From contig JBHGNT010000008.1 in assembly GCA_043228905.1 (NCBI GenBank), positions 14,136,001-14,200,000 of the forward strand: a stretch of DNA of 64,000 nucleotides, written 5' to 3'. Position numbers and translations under genes: made by a program. The DNA comes from Azolla caroliniana (lineage: Eukaryota > Polypodiophyta). The notes beneath the pieces were generated by a model, which saw nothing but the letters and a program-made list of their open reading frames with translations, ran no database searches and was not told where the DNA came from. Positions 31,884-41,700 of the stretch are shown piece after piece; the first letter of the stretch is position 1; each line of letters starts with the position of its first letter.

Positions 31884-34077
31884 TTGAATATTATCAATGG
31901 GCATAGTTTCGGCTCAAACCGAACCGACCCATTTGTTGGTACCGCAATGCTTGCAAAAGGACAAAAGGTCAAATCTGACATCGACTTATGCCACAAGCAA
32001 ATCGGCCACATCAATTATCAAGAACTTCAGTCAAAGCATGTGGTTTCTAGACTGTTGAAGTTCAGTGGTCGGAAGGCCCAGATATGTGAAGCTTGTCAAT
32101 TTGGGAAACAACATAGGCGCCCATTCCCCAATGAAAAGAATCAGAGCCGGAATTGGCTTGATTTAATCCACACGAATGTATGGGGACCGGCAAGTTGTGT
32201 GAGCATGGGCGGGAGTCGATATTTCATCTCCTTCATCGACGACTTTAGCCAGCACACGGGTGTACCTCATTGAGAAGAAGAACGAAGTCTTCTCCTATTT
32301 TCAGGACCAAAAAAGTCTAGTCGAAAGGGAAATAGAGAGGAAGATAAGTGTCTGCGGTTGGATGGCGGAAAAGAATACATTTCAGGCCAGTTCACAATTT
32401 ATTTGTAGTAAAAGGGAATCTGAAGTGAATTCTCCTATAGATACACACCGGAGCAGAACGATATGGCCAAGAGACGGAAGGGGTACAAGTGTTACAACCC
32501 CCGGATGAAGCAAGTGTGGGTGAGTTGTGATGTGTTCTTTAACGAATCAACATCTTGGTACTCCTTTCCTCCTCTGATCCCTGATACCTCCGAACCGAAT
32601 TCTGAAGACAAAGTTGACCTCATGGTTGAGGAAGAAATCGGCACTCAAGAGGAGAGTTTGATCTCATGAGTGGGCCAAATGAGGGGTTGAGCTGAAACAG
32701 TCTGCCAGATGAAGAGCCAGCAAATAGCGAAGACTCGGTCGTGTAGTTCCCGTGCCAGAAGCAAAGCAAACAATTTACGCGCAAAGAGAAGGGGAAGATG
32801 AAGATGCCAGAATACGGCACAAAGGCATGCGAATCGGACCAAAGTGAATCCAACGTGGCCAGGTGTGAAGATGGACCTCTAGAAATGAGGTCGGAGTCGG
32901 CCAACCAAAAGTTGCGCCACTCCACCCACCATAAGAACCCCGTAATCCGGTATGGGTACAATGAGTATATGGTGCATCACTATGTGTATATGACGAAGGT
33001 TGTGGAAGTGCGTGAGCTGGAGAGCTATGTAAAGACAGTGAAGGATGCCAATTGGCGGAAGGCCATGGAGGAAAAGATTCATGCACTAGCGGAAAATGAG
33101 ACTTGGGACCTGGTTAACGTCCCCAAGGGTATAAAGCCAATCGGATGCAAATGGGATTGCTTAGTTGCAAAGCAGAATAGAGCAACATTCCACTCAAGAC
33201 CACCAAGAAGAAGAGAAGTGCCACTGGAATTAGTACACACGAATGTGTGTTATGTAGATGCTCCGTCGCATCGAGGTGGACAGTACTTTGTGACTTTCAT
33301 CGACGACTACAGTCAAAAGATGTGGGCTTTCGCACCAAAGTCAAAAGATCAAGTATTGTCATTCTTCAAGGAGTTCCAGGCAAGAGTTGGACGGGAGTTG
33401 GGTTAGAAGTTGAAAGTTATCCGAACCGACAATGGTGGCGAATATAGAAGGCAGTTCGAAGAATGTACAAGGTTAATTACAACATCGATGCCTCCATCAA
33501 CTGGTACAAGGCCTGTCTAGTGGCCAAGGGTTACACACAACAACACAACATCAATTACAATGAGACGTTCACGCCAGTCACAAAGATGACGATCGTCTGT
33601 GTGTTGCTGGTGGTAGCGGCAGCGAAGGGATGGCATCTACACTAGATGGACATCAAGAATGCATTCTTGCCAGGAGAGCTCGAGGAACAGGTGTATATGG
33701 TGCAACCTCCCGGATTTTAGTCCGGATTGTCAGTCGTTTGTCGATTGAAGAAGTCTTTGTACGAATTAAAACAAGTGTCGCGTGCTTGGAATGCGAAGAT
33801 CACACATTTGTAGCGTTAGATGGGGTTTGCTTCGTCAAAGTCGGACTCATCATTGTTCATCCAGTAGGGTCAAAACGGATCGGTAACTATTTTGCTTTAT
33901 GTTGATGACCTGGTCATCACCAGCACCAACCTAGAGGAAATCAGCCGTATAAAGCTCCAGCTTGCGGTATCATTTGATATGAAGGATTTGGGGGACCTTC
34001 ATTACTTCCTCGGGATCAAAGTGATCCACAACCCGGAAGGTATACTGATCAACCAACGGCATTATGTGTTGAGTATG
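31884..34077 (+). pseudogene. Copia-5 integrase and RT, 5'-truncated and rearranged
   Basis: A Ty1/copia pol remnant starts abruptly in the GAG-pre-integrase region (CHKQIGHINYQEL, CEACQFGKQHRRPF) and enters the integrase core (FIDDFS). Poorly conserved sequence with stops follows. RT begins near 33000 (ANWRKAMEEKIHALAENETWDLV). At 33155-33464 a 310-bp integrase segment (LELVHTNVC, FVTFIDDYSQK, a DNGGEY-like block) interrupts the RT between a CKW codon triplet and YKVNYN. RT resumes (LVAKGYTQQH), with stops near 33645 and 33718. YVDD is intact (LLYVDDLVITSTN, about 33890). Copia-4 cuts the frame at 34078. No gag, protease or 5' LTR is found on the left. Confidence 0.82.
33155..33464 (+). other. 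Integrase segment embedded in RT of Copia-5
   Basis: The 310 bases encode integrase-core sequence of a copia related to Copia-1/2. RT sequence collinear with other copia elements abuts both ends, so the block is an insertion into RT coding sequence. No target duplication or LTR is seen. It could be a template switch or a conversion event. Confidence 0.75.
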
Positions 34078-34082
34078 CCCTT

Positions 34083-34393
34083 TGTTGAGATACAAGCTCA
34101 ACATTGGCCGGATCTGTTGTGCAAGCCGAGAACCAGATCGGTTGGGATCGATCGGTTAGGCCGGACCGGTGTGCAAACCGATACGCAACGAGAAGGCGTA
34201 GCGGTGCGTAAACCGTGAGGCCGTTGGAAAGATATTCCGCTTAGGAATATATTTTGGGAGTTAGTGTAGAGCTCACTTATGAACATTGAAGTACGTTTCA
34301 GTACTTCTGTTAGTCCGTATGGACTTGTATAAAAGTGCTCACTGAGCACATCCTATGTAAAGACTGAGTATTATTTTTTGAATTGAGTTTCGT

Positions 34394-34490
<97 letters not shown>

Positions 34491-34574
34491 CGTACTGTGT
34501 ATATTCAAGCTCTCCATTAAACCTGTGTTTCTGTGTTCAGTTTTCTATTGCTTCCGCATGCTATTCTTTTTACA
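34083..34574 (+). mobile_element. Copia-4 5' LTR
   Basis: 492 bp, TGTTGAGATAC to TTTTACA. It contains a long CT run followed by a CG run (34394-34492), which the 3' LTR has in shorter form. Confidence 0.92.
34394..34492 (+). repeat. (CT)n(CG)9 microsatellite in Copia-4 5' LTR
   Basis: About 81 bp of CT dinucleotides pass directly into nine CG dinucleotides. The 3' LTR copy (about 36394-36441) is shorter and has no CG run. Confidence 0.95.
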
Positions 34575-34585
34575 TGGTATTAGAG
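34575..34585 (+). promoter_or_regulatory. Copia-4 primer-binding site
   Basis: TGGTATTAGAG directly follows the LTR end, one base from the initiator-tRNA-Met complement. Confidence 0.85.
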
Positions 34586-34663
34586 TGTGAGGGTTGAGAA
34601 CCTCTACAGCCGACCTTAGCTCGAGAAGAAAACCTAACATTCGTAGAGAATAGGAAGAACAAA

Positions 34664-35310
34664 ATGGATAGAGGCATGGCTAGCTCGCTTCCTACTGAGA
34701 AGCTCGACAGAAACAACTACGCGTCTTGGTCGTACAAGATGCACCAGTACCTGCTCGGGCATGGATACTGGAGCTATGTCGACGAAGCAAATGACACAGC
34801 ACCCAATTTGACACACAAAGATTTCCCGGCTTGGGAACATTCGGCGAGCAGAGTTCTCTACTGCTTCGCATCTTGTGTGGCCGAACAACTTCTAAGCTAT
34901 ATTCGGGATGTGAAAACGCTGAAGGATGCTTGGGGAAATCTGAAAAAGATTTTCGCCGCAAGAACCACAGCCAGGAAGCTTCAACTCCGATAGGAGTTGA
35001 GCAACTTACAACAACGCGACTTGTCGGTGGCTGATTACACCTCGAAGATCAAAGAGATATGTGACTCCTTAGCGTCAATCGATGTGAACGTTGAGGAAGG
35101 CGAGATGGTGCAGATCTGTCTCGGGGGACTGGCGTTGAAGTTCGGAGCGTTCCGAACTGTTGTGTGTACACGGGAGAATACGCCGTCGTTTTTCGACCTA
35201 GAGTCGATGCTCCTTATAGAGGAGAACCACGCAGGTGCGTCGATGAGTACGCACACCGATAGCAAGATGATGTACATGGAGGGAGATAGGCCCCGTGGTC
35301 GTGGCAGATG
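34664..35310 (+). pseudogene. Copia-4 gag with in-frame TAG
   Basis: ATG 34664 opens a copia Gag (LDRNNYASWSYKMHQYL, then SYIRDVKTLKDAWGNL) that meets TAG at about 34991. The same frame continues with LSNLQQRDLSVADYTSKIKE to 35310 (GDRPRGRGR). A single stop therefore splits an otherwise continuous Gag of the UBN2 type. A zinc-knuckle remnant follows in a neighbouring frame (CWYRGKKDHKENLC, second Cys replaced by Arg). Confidence 0.85.
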
Positions 35311-35999
35311 AGTCGAGTCGGTGCGCAATGGAAGCGGCCGACAGGATCAAGGAAGAAGGCATCGAAGTGCCGACAACAATTCCGGACCTTCCGGAAACAG
35401 GGGGAGTCGAGGGGACGAGAACCGGCAAGGGAAACCCATCGCTGAATGTTGGTACCGTGGCAAGAAAGACCACAAGGAGAATCTGTGTTGGAAGAAGTGC
35501 GTTGATTCGAAGAAAACCGGAACCGGATGCGGACAAACCGACAAAGGAAATCGTCCATGTTTTGCTCGCAGTAGTTGTGGCGAAGGGGTGGCACTTACAC
35601 CAGATGGATGTAAAGAATGCGTTCCTGCAAGGTGAGCTTGAGGAACAGGTGTACATGGCACAACCCCCCGGATTTCACTCCGGAACGAACACCTTGGCAG
35701 TGTGCCGATTGAAGAAGTCCCTTTACGGACTAAAGCAAGCCCCGCGTGCCTGGTATGCGAAGATCATGCAAGGATTGCGTCGGATGGGCTTTGCGACGTC
35801 AAAATTGGACTCCTCACTTCTCTTCGCGTCGGATTGCATCGGATGTGTCGTTGGCATCAAGTGCCCACATTTCTTCCTCCATAGAAGCGCCAACACGATG
35901 ACAGCAACGGAGCTGAGAAGGGTCGCACGGGCACGCAAGCTGACCAGAAGGGTCGAGGCGCGCGGATCGAACAGGTCGAGGAGCGCAAGCAAGGTGTGA
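35295..35999 (+). pseudogene. Copia-4 gag-tail to RT fusion
   Basis: After the basic Gag tail the sequence jumps at about 35563 straight into RT (LLAVVVAKGWHLHQMDVKNAFLQGEL, KSLYGLKQAPRAWYAKI). The fusion leaves out protease, integrase and the RT start. RT similarity ends near SSLLF at about 35822, before the YVDD box, and the rest is unrelated. The fused frame is open for 234 codons but cannot encode a working polymerase. Confidence 0.8.
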
Positions 36000-36066
36000 A
36001 GCCAGAAGGAACCAGAGCGTAGATCCGGAAGAGCGGATGGAACCTCAAGTTGAGCATGAGGGGGAG

Positions 36067-36396
36067 TGTTGAGATACAAGCTCAACATTGGCCAGATCAG
36101 TTGTGCAAGCCGAGAACCGGATCGGTTGGGATCGATCGGTTAGGCCGGACCGGTACGTAAACCGGGTGCATAAACCAGTGCGCAACGAGAAGGCGTAGCG
36201 GTGCGTAAACCGTGAGGCCGTTGGAAAGATATTCCACATAGGAATATATTTTGAGAATTAGTGTAGAGCTCACTTATGAGCATTGAAGTACGTGTCAGTA
36301 CTTCTGTCAGTCCGTATGGACTTGTATAAAAGTGCTCACTGAGCACATCCTATGTACAGACTGAGCATTATTTTTTGAATTGAGTTTCGTGTGCAC

Positions 36397-36442
<46 letters not shown>

Positions 36443-36527
36443 GCATACTGTGTATATTCAAGATCTCCATTAAACCTGCGTTTCTGTGTTCAGTTTTCTA
36501 TTGCTTCCGCACGCTATTCTTTTTACA
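36067..36527 (+). mobile_element. Copia-4 3' LTR
   Basis: 461 bp, ending TTTTACA, followed by the ccctt duplication. Confidence 0.92.
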
Positions 36528-36532
36528 CCCTT

Positions 36533-37300
36533 CAAGTTCGGTATGACGGACTGCAAATCCGTCTCAACTCCTCTAGACCGAAACATAAAGCTTCACCAAG
36601 GATCAGGTACAACGTGCGATGCGACATGGTTCCAACAAATTGCCAGAAGCCTCACCCGGTCGGACTTGAGCTATCCAGTTGGCTTGATTAGTTGATTCAT
36701 GTCGCAACCGACTCTCGAACACCTTCAATGCGCGCACAGGATCATGAGATATGTCAACGGCACTAAGGATATGGCGTTGTTATATCGGACTGGTGTAGCC
36801 AAACAACTTGTCGGCTACACAAATACCAACTGCACTGGAAATGGTGGCAATTGCCGCTCGACATCGGGTTATGCGTTCTCCTTGGGGAGTGCGACGATTG
36901 CCTAGACCAGCAAAAAGCAACCGACAATGGCATTGTCGAGCACTAAGGCCGAGTGTCGGGGAGCGGTTGCCGCAGCATGCGAAGCCATATTGCTCAAGAG
37001 GCTATTGAAAGATCTACGCATAGAGGTGTTTGAGCCAACAATAATATATTGTGACAACCTCAGTAGTATCTAACTAGCCAAGAACCCCGTCTTCCACGCC
37101 CAGACGAAGCACATTGAGGTGCACTATCATTTTGTCCGCAATCGAGTCCTCTCCGATGATGTCAAACTTGTACATGTTCCGACGAATCAACAAGTTGCCA
37201 ATATTTTCACCAAACCTCTCAACCTGGAAAAGTTGTGGCAATTCTCAGTTATGTTTGGTCTACAACATCACGACCTGCCGAAAGGTGAGAGGGGGAGAGA
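36533..37300 (+). pseudogene. Copia-5 RT C-terminus and RNase H
   Basis: This continues the Copia-5 RT beyond Copia-4 (FGMTDCKSVSTPLD). It runs into RNase H (MALLYRTG, STSGYAFSLGSATIA) and the copia C-terminus (CDNLSSI, KHIEVHYHFVRNRV, IFTKPLNLEKL). Several frames and stops are used (near 36690, 36903 and 37071). It ends at a purine tract (about 37283-37299, gagagggggagaga), as expected before a 3' LTR. Confidence 0.85.
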
Positions 37301-37739
37301 TGTCCAAGGAGCCGTATCAGATGAGGAATTTGATTTCAGAACAACTGAAGAAGTCGGAATGTCCAGATCGGTTGAAGAAGCCGAGGATATGTTGGATAGA
37401 TGGAAGAAGATCGGTTAAGTGGAGACTAGCTAGATGCAAGGGGAGCAGCCGAAAGAACGGGCCAAAGCCAGAGTCAATCGACCAAGTGAAGGCTACGGCA
37501 GATGTGGTCAAGGGCAAAAAAGAAGGCGAATCAGAGACAACTCATTCGGACAAGAGCGGGAACGAATCGGAGATAGCCGATTCGGTCGAAAGGTATGAAT
37601 CAGACAAGTTGAATTGTATGAAGGCCAAGTTGATGAGAGGGCAACTGAAGCCGATGCTAATACAGAAGAGTCGACGGGTCGAAGGGCACCAATACCCCGA
37701 CAACAAGGGATTTGGTAAGGGCTTGAAGCGCAGATGAAC
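37301..37739 (+). other. Purine-rich spacer between two RNase H tails
   Basis: A 0.44-kb A/G-rich stretch with an open but low-complexity Lys/Glu/Ser frame. It follows a polypurine tract, so it may be the start of an LTR (it begins tgtccaagg), but no matching copy exists in the window. Confidence 0.3.
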
Positions 37740-38060
37740 CGACCGTAGCTACATGTGAAGTCGTATGTCTCAAGAGGATTTTAAAGGATCTGGGCGTCCC
37801 CATCAAGGATCTGACTCCCATTTACTGCGACAATATGAGCAATATATATCTGGCTCGGAACCCGGTGTTCCATGCGCACACAAAGCACATCGAAATGCAT
37901 TATCACTTCATTCGAGAGCACGTATAGGCCGAAGATGTCGACCTTCAACACATCAACACGAATCTTCAGATAGCCGACATCTTCACCAAAGCCTTAGGAG
38001 CCGACAAGCTTCGGCAATTCATGTCAGACCTTGGATTGATGATCCGTTTCGGCTCGTACC
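37740..38060 (+). pseudogene. Second copia RNase H C-terminus
   Basis: A second, similar copy of the copia C-terminal block (CLKRILKDLGVP, IYCDNMSNIYLARNPVFHAHTKHIEMHYHFIREHV, ADIFTKALGADKLRQF), with a TAG after REHV. The tail to 38243 and the tract at 54301-54307 lead into the LTR at 54308, interrupted by Gypsy-4. Either Copia-5 is two related elements or its 3' end was duplicated. Confidence 0.75.
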
Positions 38061-38243
38061 CGGTTCAGTCAGTATCCGATTCTCGCTTGTACTGCCCCTC
38101 ACGCTTGGGGATCATGAACCGACCATAGGGATCGAGGTGCGCGGGACTGGACCAAGCGAGGAGTGCAAGGAAGGCGTGAGATGCTAGGAGAAGCCGGAGG
38201 CTAGGACCAGCTGGAGTTGACGCATTGGGACCTCAAGTTGAGT

Positions 38244-38662
38244 TGTTACCGGCCGGCAAGGAGTCCAAAATACGGAGTGAAGGAATTAATTAGATATGGT
38301 TGTAAATGAGCATAGTGTGGACGGACGGACTGGAAACGGTATGCCGTTCCAGATCCGGACGGATCCCGAATAGGTGCGAGAGGCACCGTTTTGTACTACG
38401 GGCCGGAAACCTATTTAAAGGCCCGGACCCCATTGTAATGACAGCGGATAATTAATAGAGCTTATGATGTTTATACTTCTGTCTTGATTTCCGTTCTGTA
38501 ATTACTGTTATATCTTACGCGTGCAATTAACCAAAGCATTCTAATCGTGTAACTTACGTAAGTCGGTGTAATCGTCGAATCTTAATCCTATGCCGTAATC
38601 ACCCTTTGGTGAAGTGTCTCCGTGACACCTTGTGTTAGGCCTTGTCCGGTCAGAGAATAACA
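38244..38662 (+). mobile_element. Gypsy-4 5' LTR
   Basis: 419 bp, TGTTACCGGCC to AATAACA. A ctatttaaagg word near 38411 is the likely TATA element. Confidence 0.95.
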
Positions 38663-38668
38663 CAGTTT

Positions 38669-38684
38669 TGGCGACCACGATTCC
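38669..38684 (+). promoter_or_regulatory. Gypsy-4 primer-binding site
   Basis: TGGCGACCACGATTCC starts seven bases after the LTR. One base differs from the Gypsy-1 site. Confidence 0.65.
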
Positions 38685-38713
38685 TGCTTTTTCGCAGCGA
38701 ACGACGGTAATGG

Positions 38714-41700
38714 ATGACTAGACCAACGCACGACTTGGTTACAGACCGAGCTCGACGCCTCGCCGAACGGCAAAGACGGCGTGAGACTTTCCAGCAAGCA
38801 GCGCAGGAAATTCGCTCGGATCGTTCGTTCTCCAACGAGATCCGGAGAGTCGCGGAGGAATCTCTCCGGTTACGGCAAACTCGCGACCAGGACGACGGAA
38901 GCAGTCTAAGTAGTCTCCGGGAAACCGAACGACTCCTGGAGGCGCTGGCAAGCGGAGAAAACGAGGCAGAAGCCTTTTCAGCCTACGAATCGGATTCCGA
39001 AGGGGGATACAGCGTGCACACGAACTACCAGAGCAGCAATGATACCCCCGGCGGCCCGGAGGACGATGGGTCGGATACCGTGCCGACTCCAGAACCGGAA
39101 CCGCTCAACCAGGGCTATCCGGAAACGCAAACGGAAGCCGTAAACCCACCAACACCGGAAGTTGAAGAAGCAAAGCCACCAACACCAACGAAAGAGCCGG
39201 CAAAGGTACCGGAAGAAGAGCCGGTAAAGGAACCGGAAAAAGAACCGGAAAAAGCACCGGCAAAACAACCGGAAGTGGAACCGGAGAGAAAACCGGAAAG
39301 ATATCAACAAACGCCACTAAACCGCGGCCTAATACTGGACGACGACATGCCGTTCCAATACTCAAAATATCGCGATGATCCGGACGCGGAAGCGCATGTT
39401 CATGACTTCGAGCAGACATGGGAAGCAAATCACACGTCCCAGCGAATGACACGGGAGGAAGAAGAACGCTCGAAGATAGCGGAATTCGGAGTCACGTTGG
39501 AGGGACCAGCGACACGATGGCGGCGGACGCAGGACCCGGCGACCATCACAACCTTTGCAGAATTAAAAGCAAAATTCTTGCATTTTTTCCACAAGGAGGT
39601 CGACCAGACGACAATGGTGGGCCTGTTTTATACGATCCGGCAGGAGGCAGGGGAAAGCATTCCCCAATTCTTCATCCGTTTCCAACGAATGCATAGCCAG
39701 CTTGCCCGTGCACCCCCGGAGGAGGAATTACGGACGATATTTCTAAACGCACTCCGGGAACCGTTACGCACGGTGTGTACGGTAATCGACTTTCGAGGAT
39801 GCACCATCGACCAGGTCATTGACCGGGTCAGAGAAATGGAAAAGACAAGCTCATGGCTTACGCTGGGAACACTGCAACGGGCGTTACCCACCGAGGAAGA
39901 TCTCCGGTTCCGGCAGGCAATTCAATGCACAATCTGCTTGAATGCCGGACACTCGGCAGTAGAGTGCACCATGCGCACTCAGTGTGTGATTTGTCAATCC
40001 AAGAGTCATACAACGGACCGGTGCGAGTACAACCTGTTAAATCGACAAGCACCACCCGTCCGACGGATCGAGCCAAGAAGCAGCCGAGACGAAGATGACG
40101 ATCGTTGGCAAAGAATGAACCGGTACCCACCGGCACAGGATGTCCGGTACGGGGACAGGCAAGAGAATGATGGCCGGTACGGGAATCGGCGTGATAACTA
40201 CGACCGGTATGAGCGATCGGACCGTTATCGGGAGCCCAACAGACGACACGAGCAATACGACAGAGACCATTCCCCGGGTTACCGAAGGCACCAGGAGGAC
40301 TACGGCCGATTTTACGATCTACCACGACCGGACTACCGAAATAAAAATAAGAATAATAAGAAACGTAATTTCAAGAAAGGTGGTCACACTAGGGACCCGG
40401 AACAGGGAACCCCAAGGAGCCAACCGGCACAGAACGCACCACTCACTACGGGACCGACTCCGGCTACCAGCAATGCTGAATCCAGCAATACCCGTAAAGA
40501 GTACTGCTACTACTGCAGGCAGGAAGGCCACTACAGTAACCAGTGCCCGGTAAAGAGCTACGAGAAACGACCAGCAGTTAATATGGTGGTTCCGGAAGTG
40601 GCGGATTTACAGCAAGTAACCACACGGTCGAAAGGCATGGCCAAAGAGTGGGAAACACAAGAGGCCATACGAAAACAGGCGACGGAATGGGTGAAGGAAG
40701 CCAATGAAAGGAACGTCGCGGACGCGGAACGGCAAAAGGCGAATACCATAGGGAGTGCCGGCGGTAGCCACCCAGAAAACGAGACATGGCAAGCACTGCA
40801 AGAATGCCAGATCACGTTACCATTAGGAAGACTCTTGCAGCTCGTGCCGCGGTTCACAGAAGGACTAAAAACGGTCATGACAGACGGTATAGCCCCACCG
40901 GCACCAGTCCTCTTCTCGAATCCAGAGGAGGGACCGACGGTGGTGGACACTAGTAGTCCGGTGATCACAGCTATTGTCAAAGGGCACGAACTTCCCGGCA
41001 CAGTAATCAATGGAGGTTCCGGAGTGAACGTAATAAGCCTCCGCACGTGTGATGCCTTGGGTATACATGAATGGGAGCCATGTCCGTTCTGGCTACGGAT
41101 GGCGGATACGAGCTCTGTACGGCCAACGGGCTTAATACGGAAATTGGAAGTCACCATAGGAGGCCACACATTTCACATCTCGGCTGTAGTGCTGCAGCTA
41201 CAGGCGCAAGGCGCGTACCCACTGTTGCTGGGCAGACCATGGTTGAAAACAGCACACATCAAGCAAAATTGGCGGAAAAATATGATTACCTTCCGGTGCG
41301 GAAAAGCCAAGGTCCGGGTTCCGACACAACCACGGACGAGCAACGGTAAGGAATGCACACCGCTGTATGCGGAATGTGTGAACATGCTTGAAGGATTCGC
41401 AGACGACGAAGAAGCCCAGTACTTGGAGGAACACCCGAAGATCGTACCACTCTTCGAGATCGACGTAGCTGAAGCCGTAGCCCCATACTTGCCGCAGCGG
41501 GACGACACCGAAGCCGAACCAGACAAAGATGCGATTCGGGAATTACGGCAAGCACAGGAAGCGTTGGAACGGGAAATGGCCGTTTCCCAACGGGTAAAAG
41601 CATCCCAGCTCGACGAAGTGAACCTAGGAAGCAAGGATGAATCAAAGCCGGTACACATCGCCAAAGAAATGAAGCCGGAAGATAAAGCGGCGATGATCAA

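Larger units (their letters stand above)
34083..36527 (+). mobile_element. Copia-4, short deletion-derivative copia element
   Basis: The LTRs are 34083-34574 and 36067-36527, with a perfect ccctt duplication (34078-34082 and 36528-36532). It has a primer site at 34575-34585 and a purine tract (gagggggag, about 36057-36065). The internal region is only about 1.5 kb: gag runs directly into RT, and protease, integrase and RNase H are missing. It could move only with helper proteins. It sits inside Copia-5. Confidence 0.93.

Noticed and set aside
37114-37737. 207-codon plus-strand frame
   Set aside because: It overlaps the copia RNase H C-terminus in the wrong frame and then runs through purine-rich low-complexity sequence. 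No domain is visible.
40558-41169. 203-codon minus-strand frame inside Gypsy-4 Gag-Pol
   Set aside because: It is a shadow of the real plus-strand protease coding region. The same shadow recurs wherever this gag-protease region occurs.
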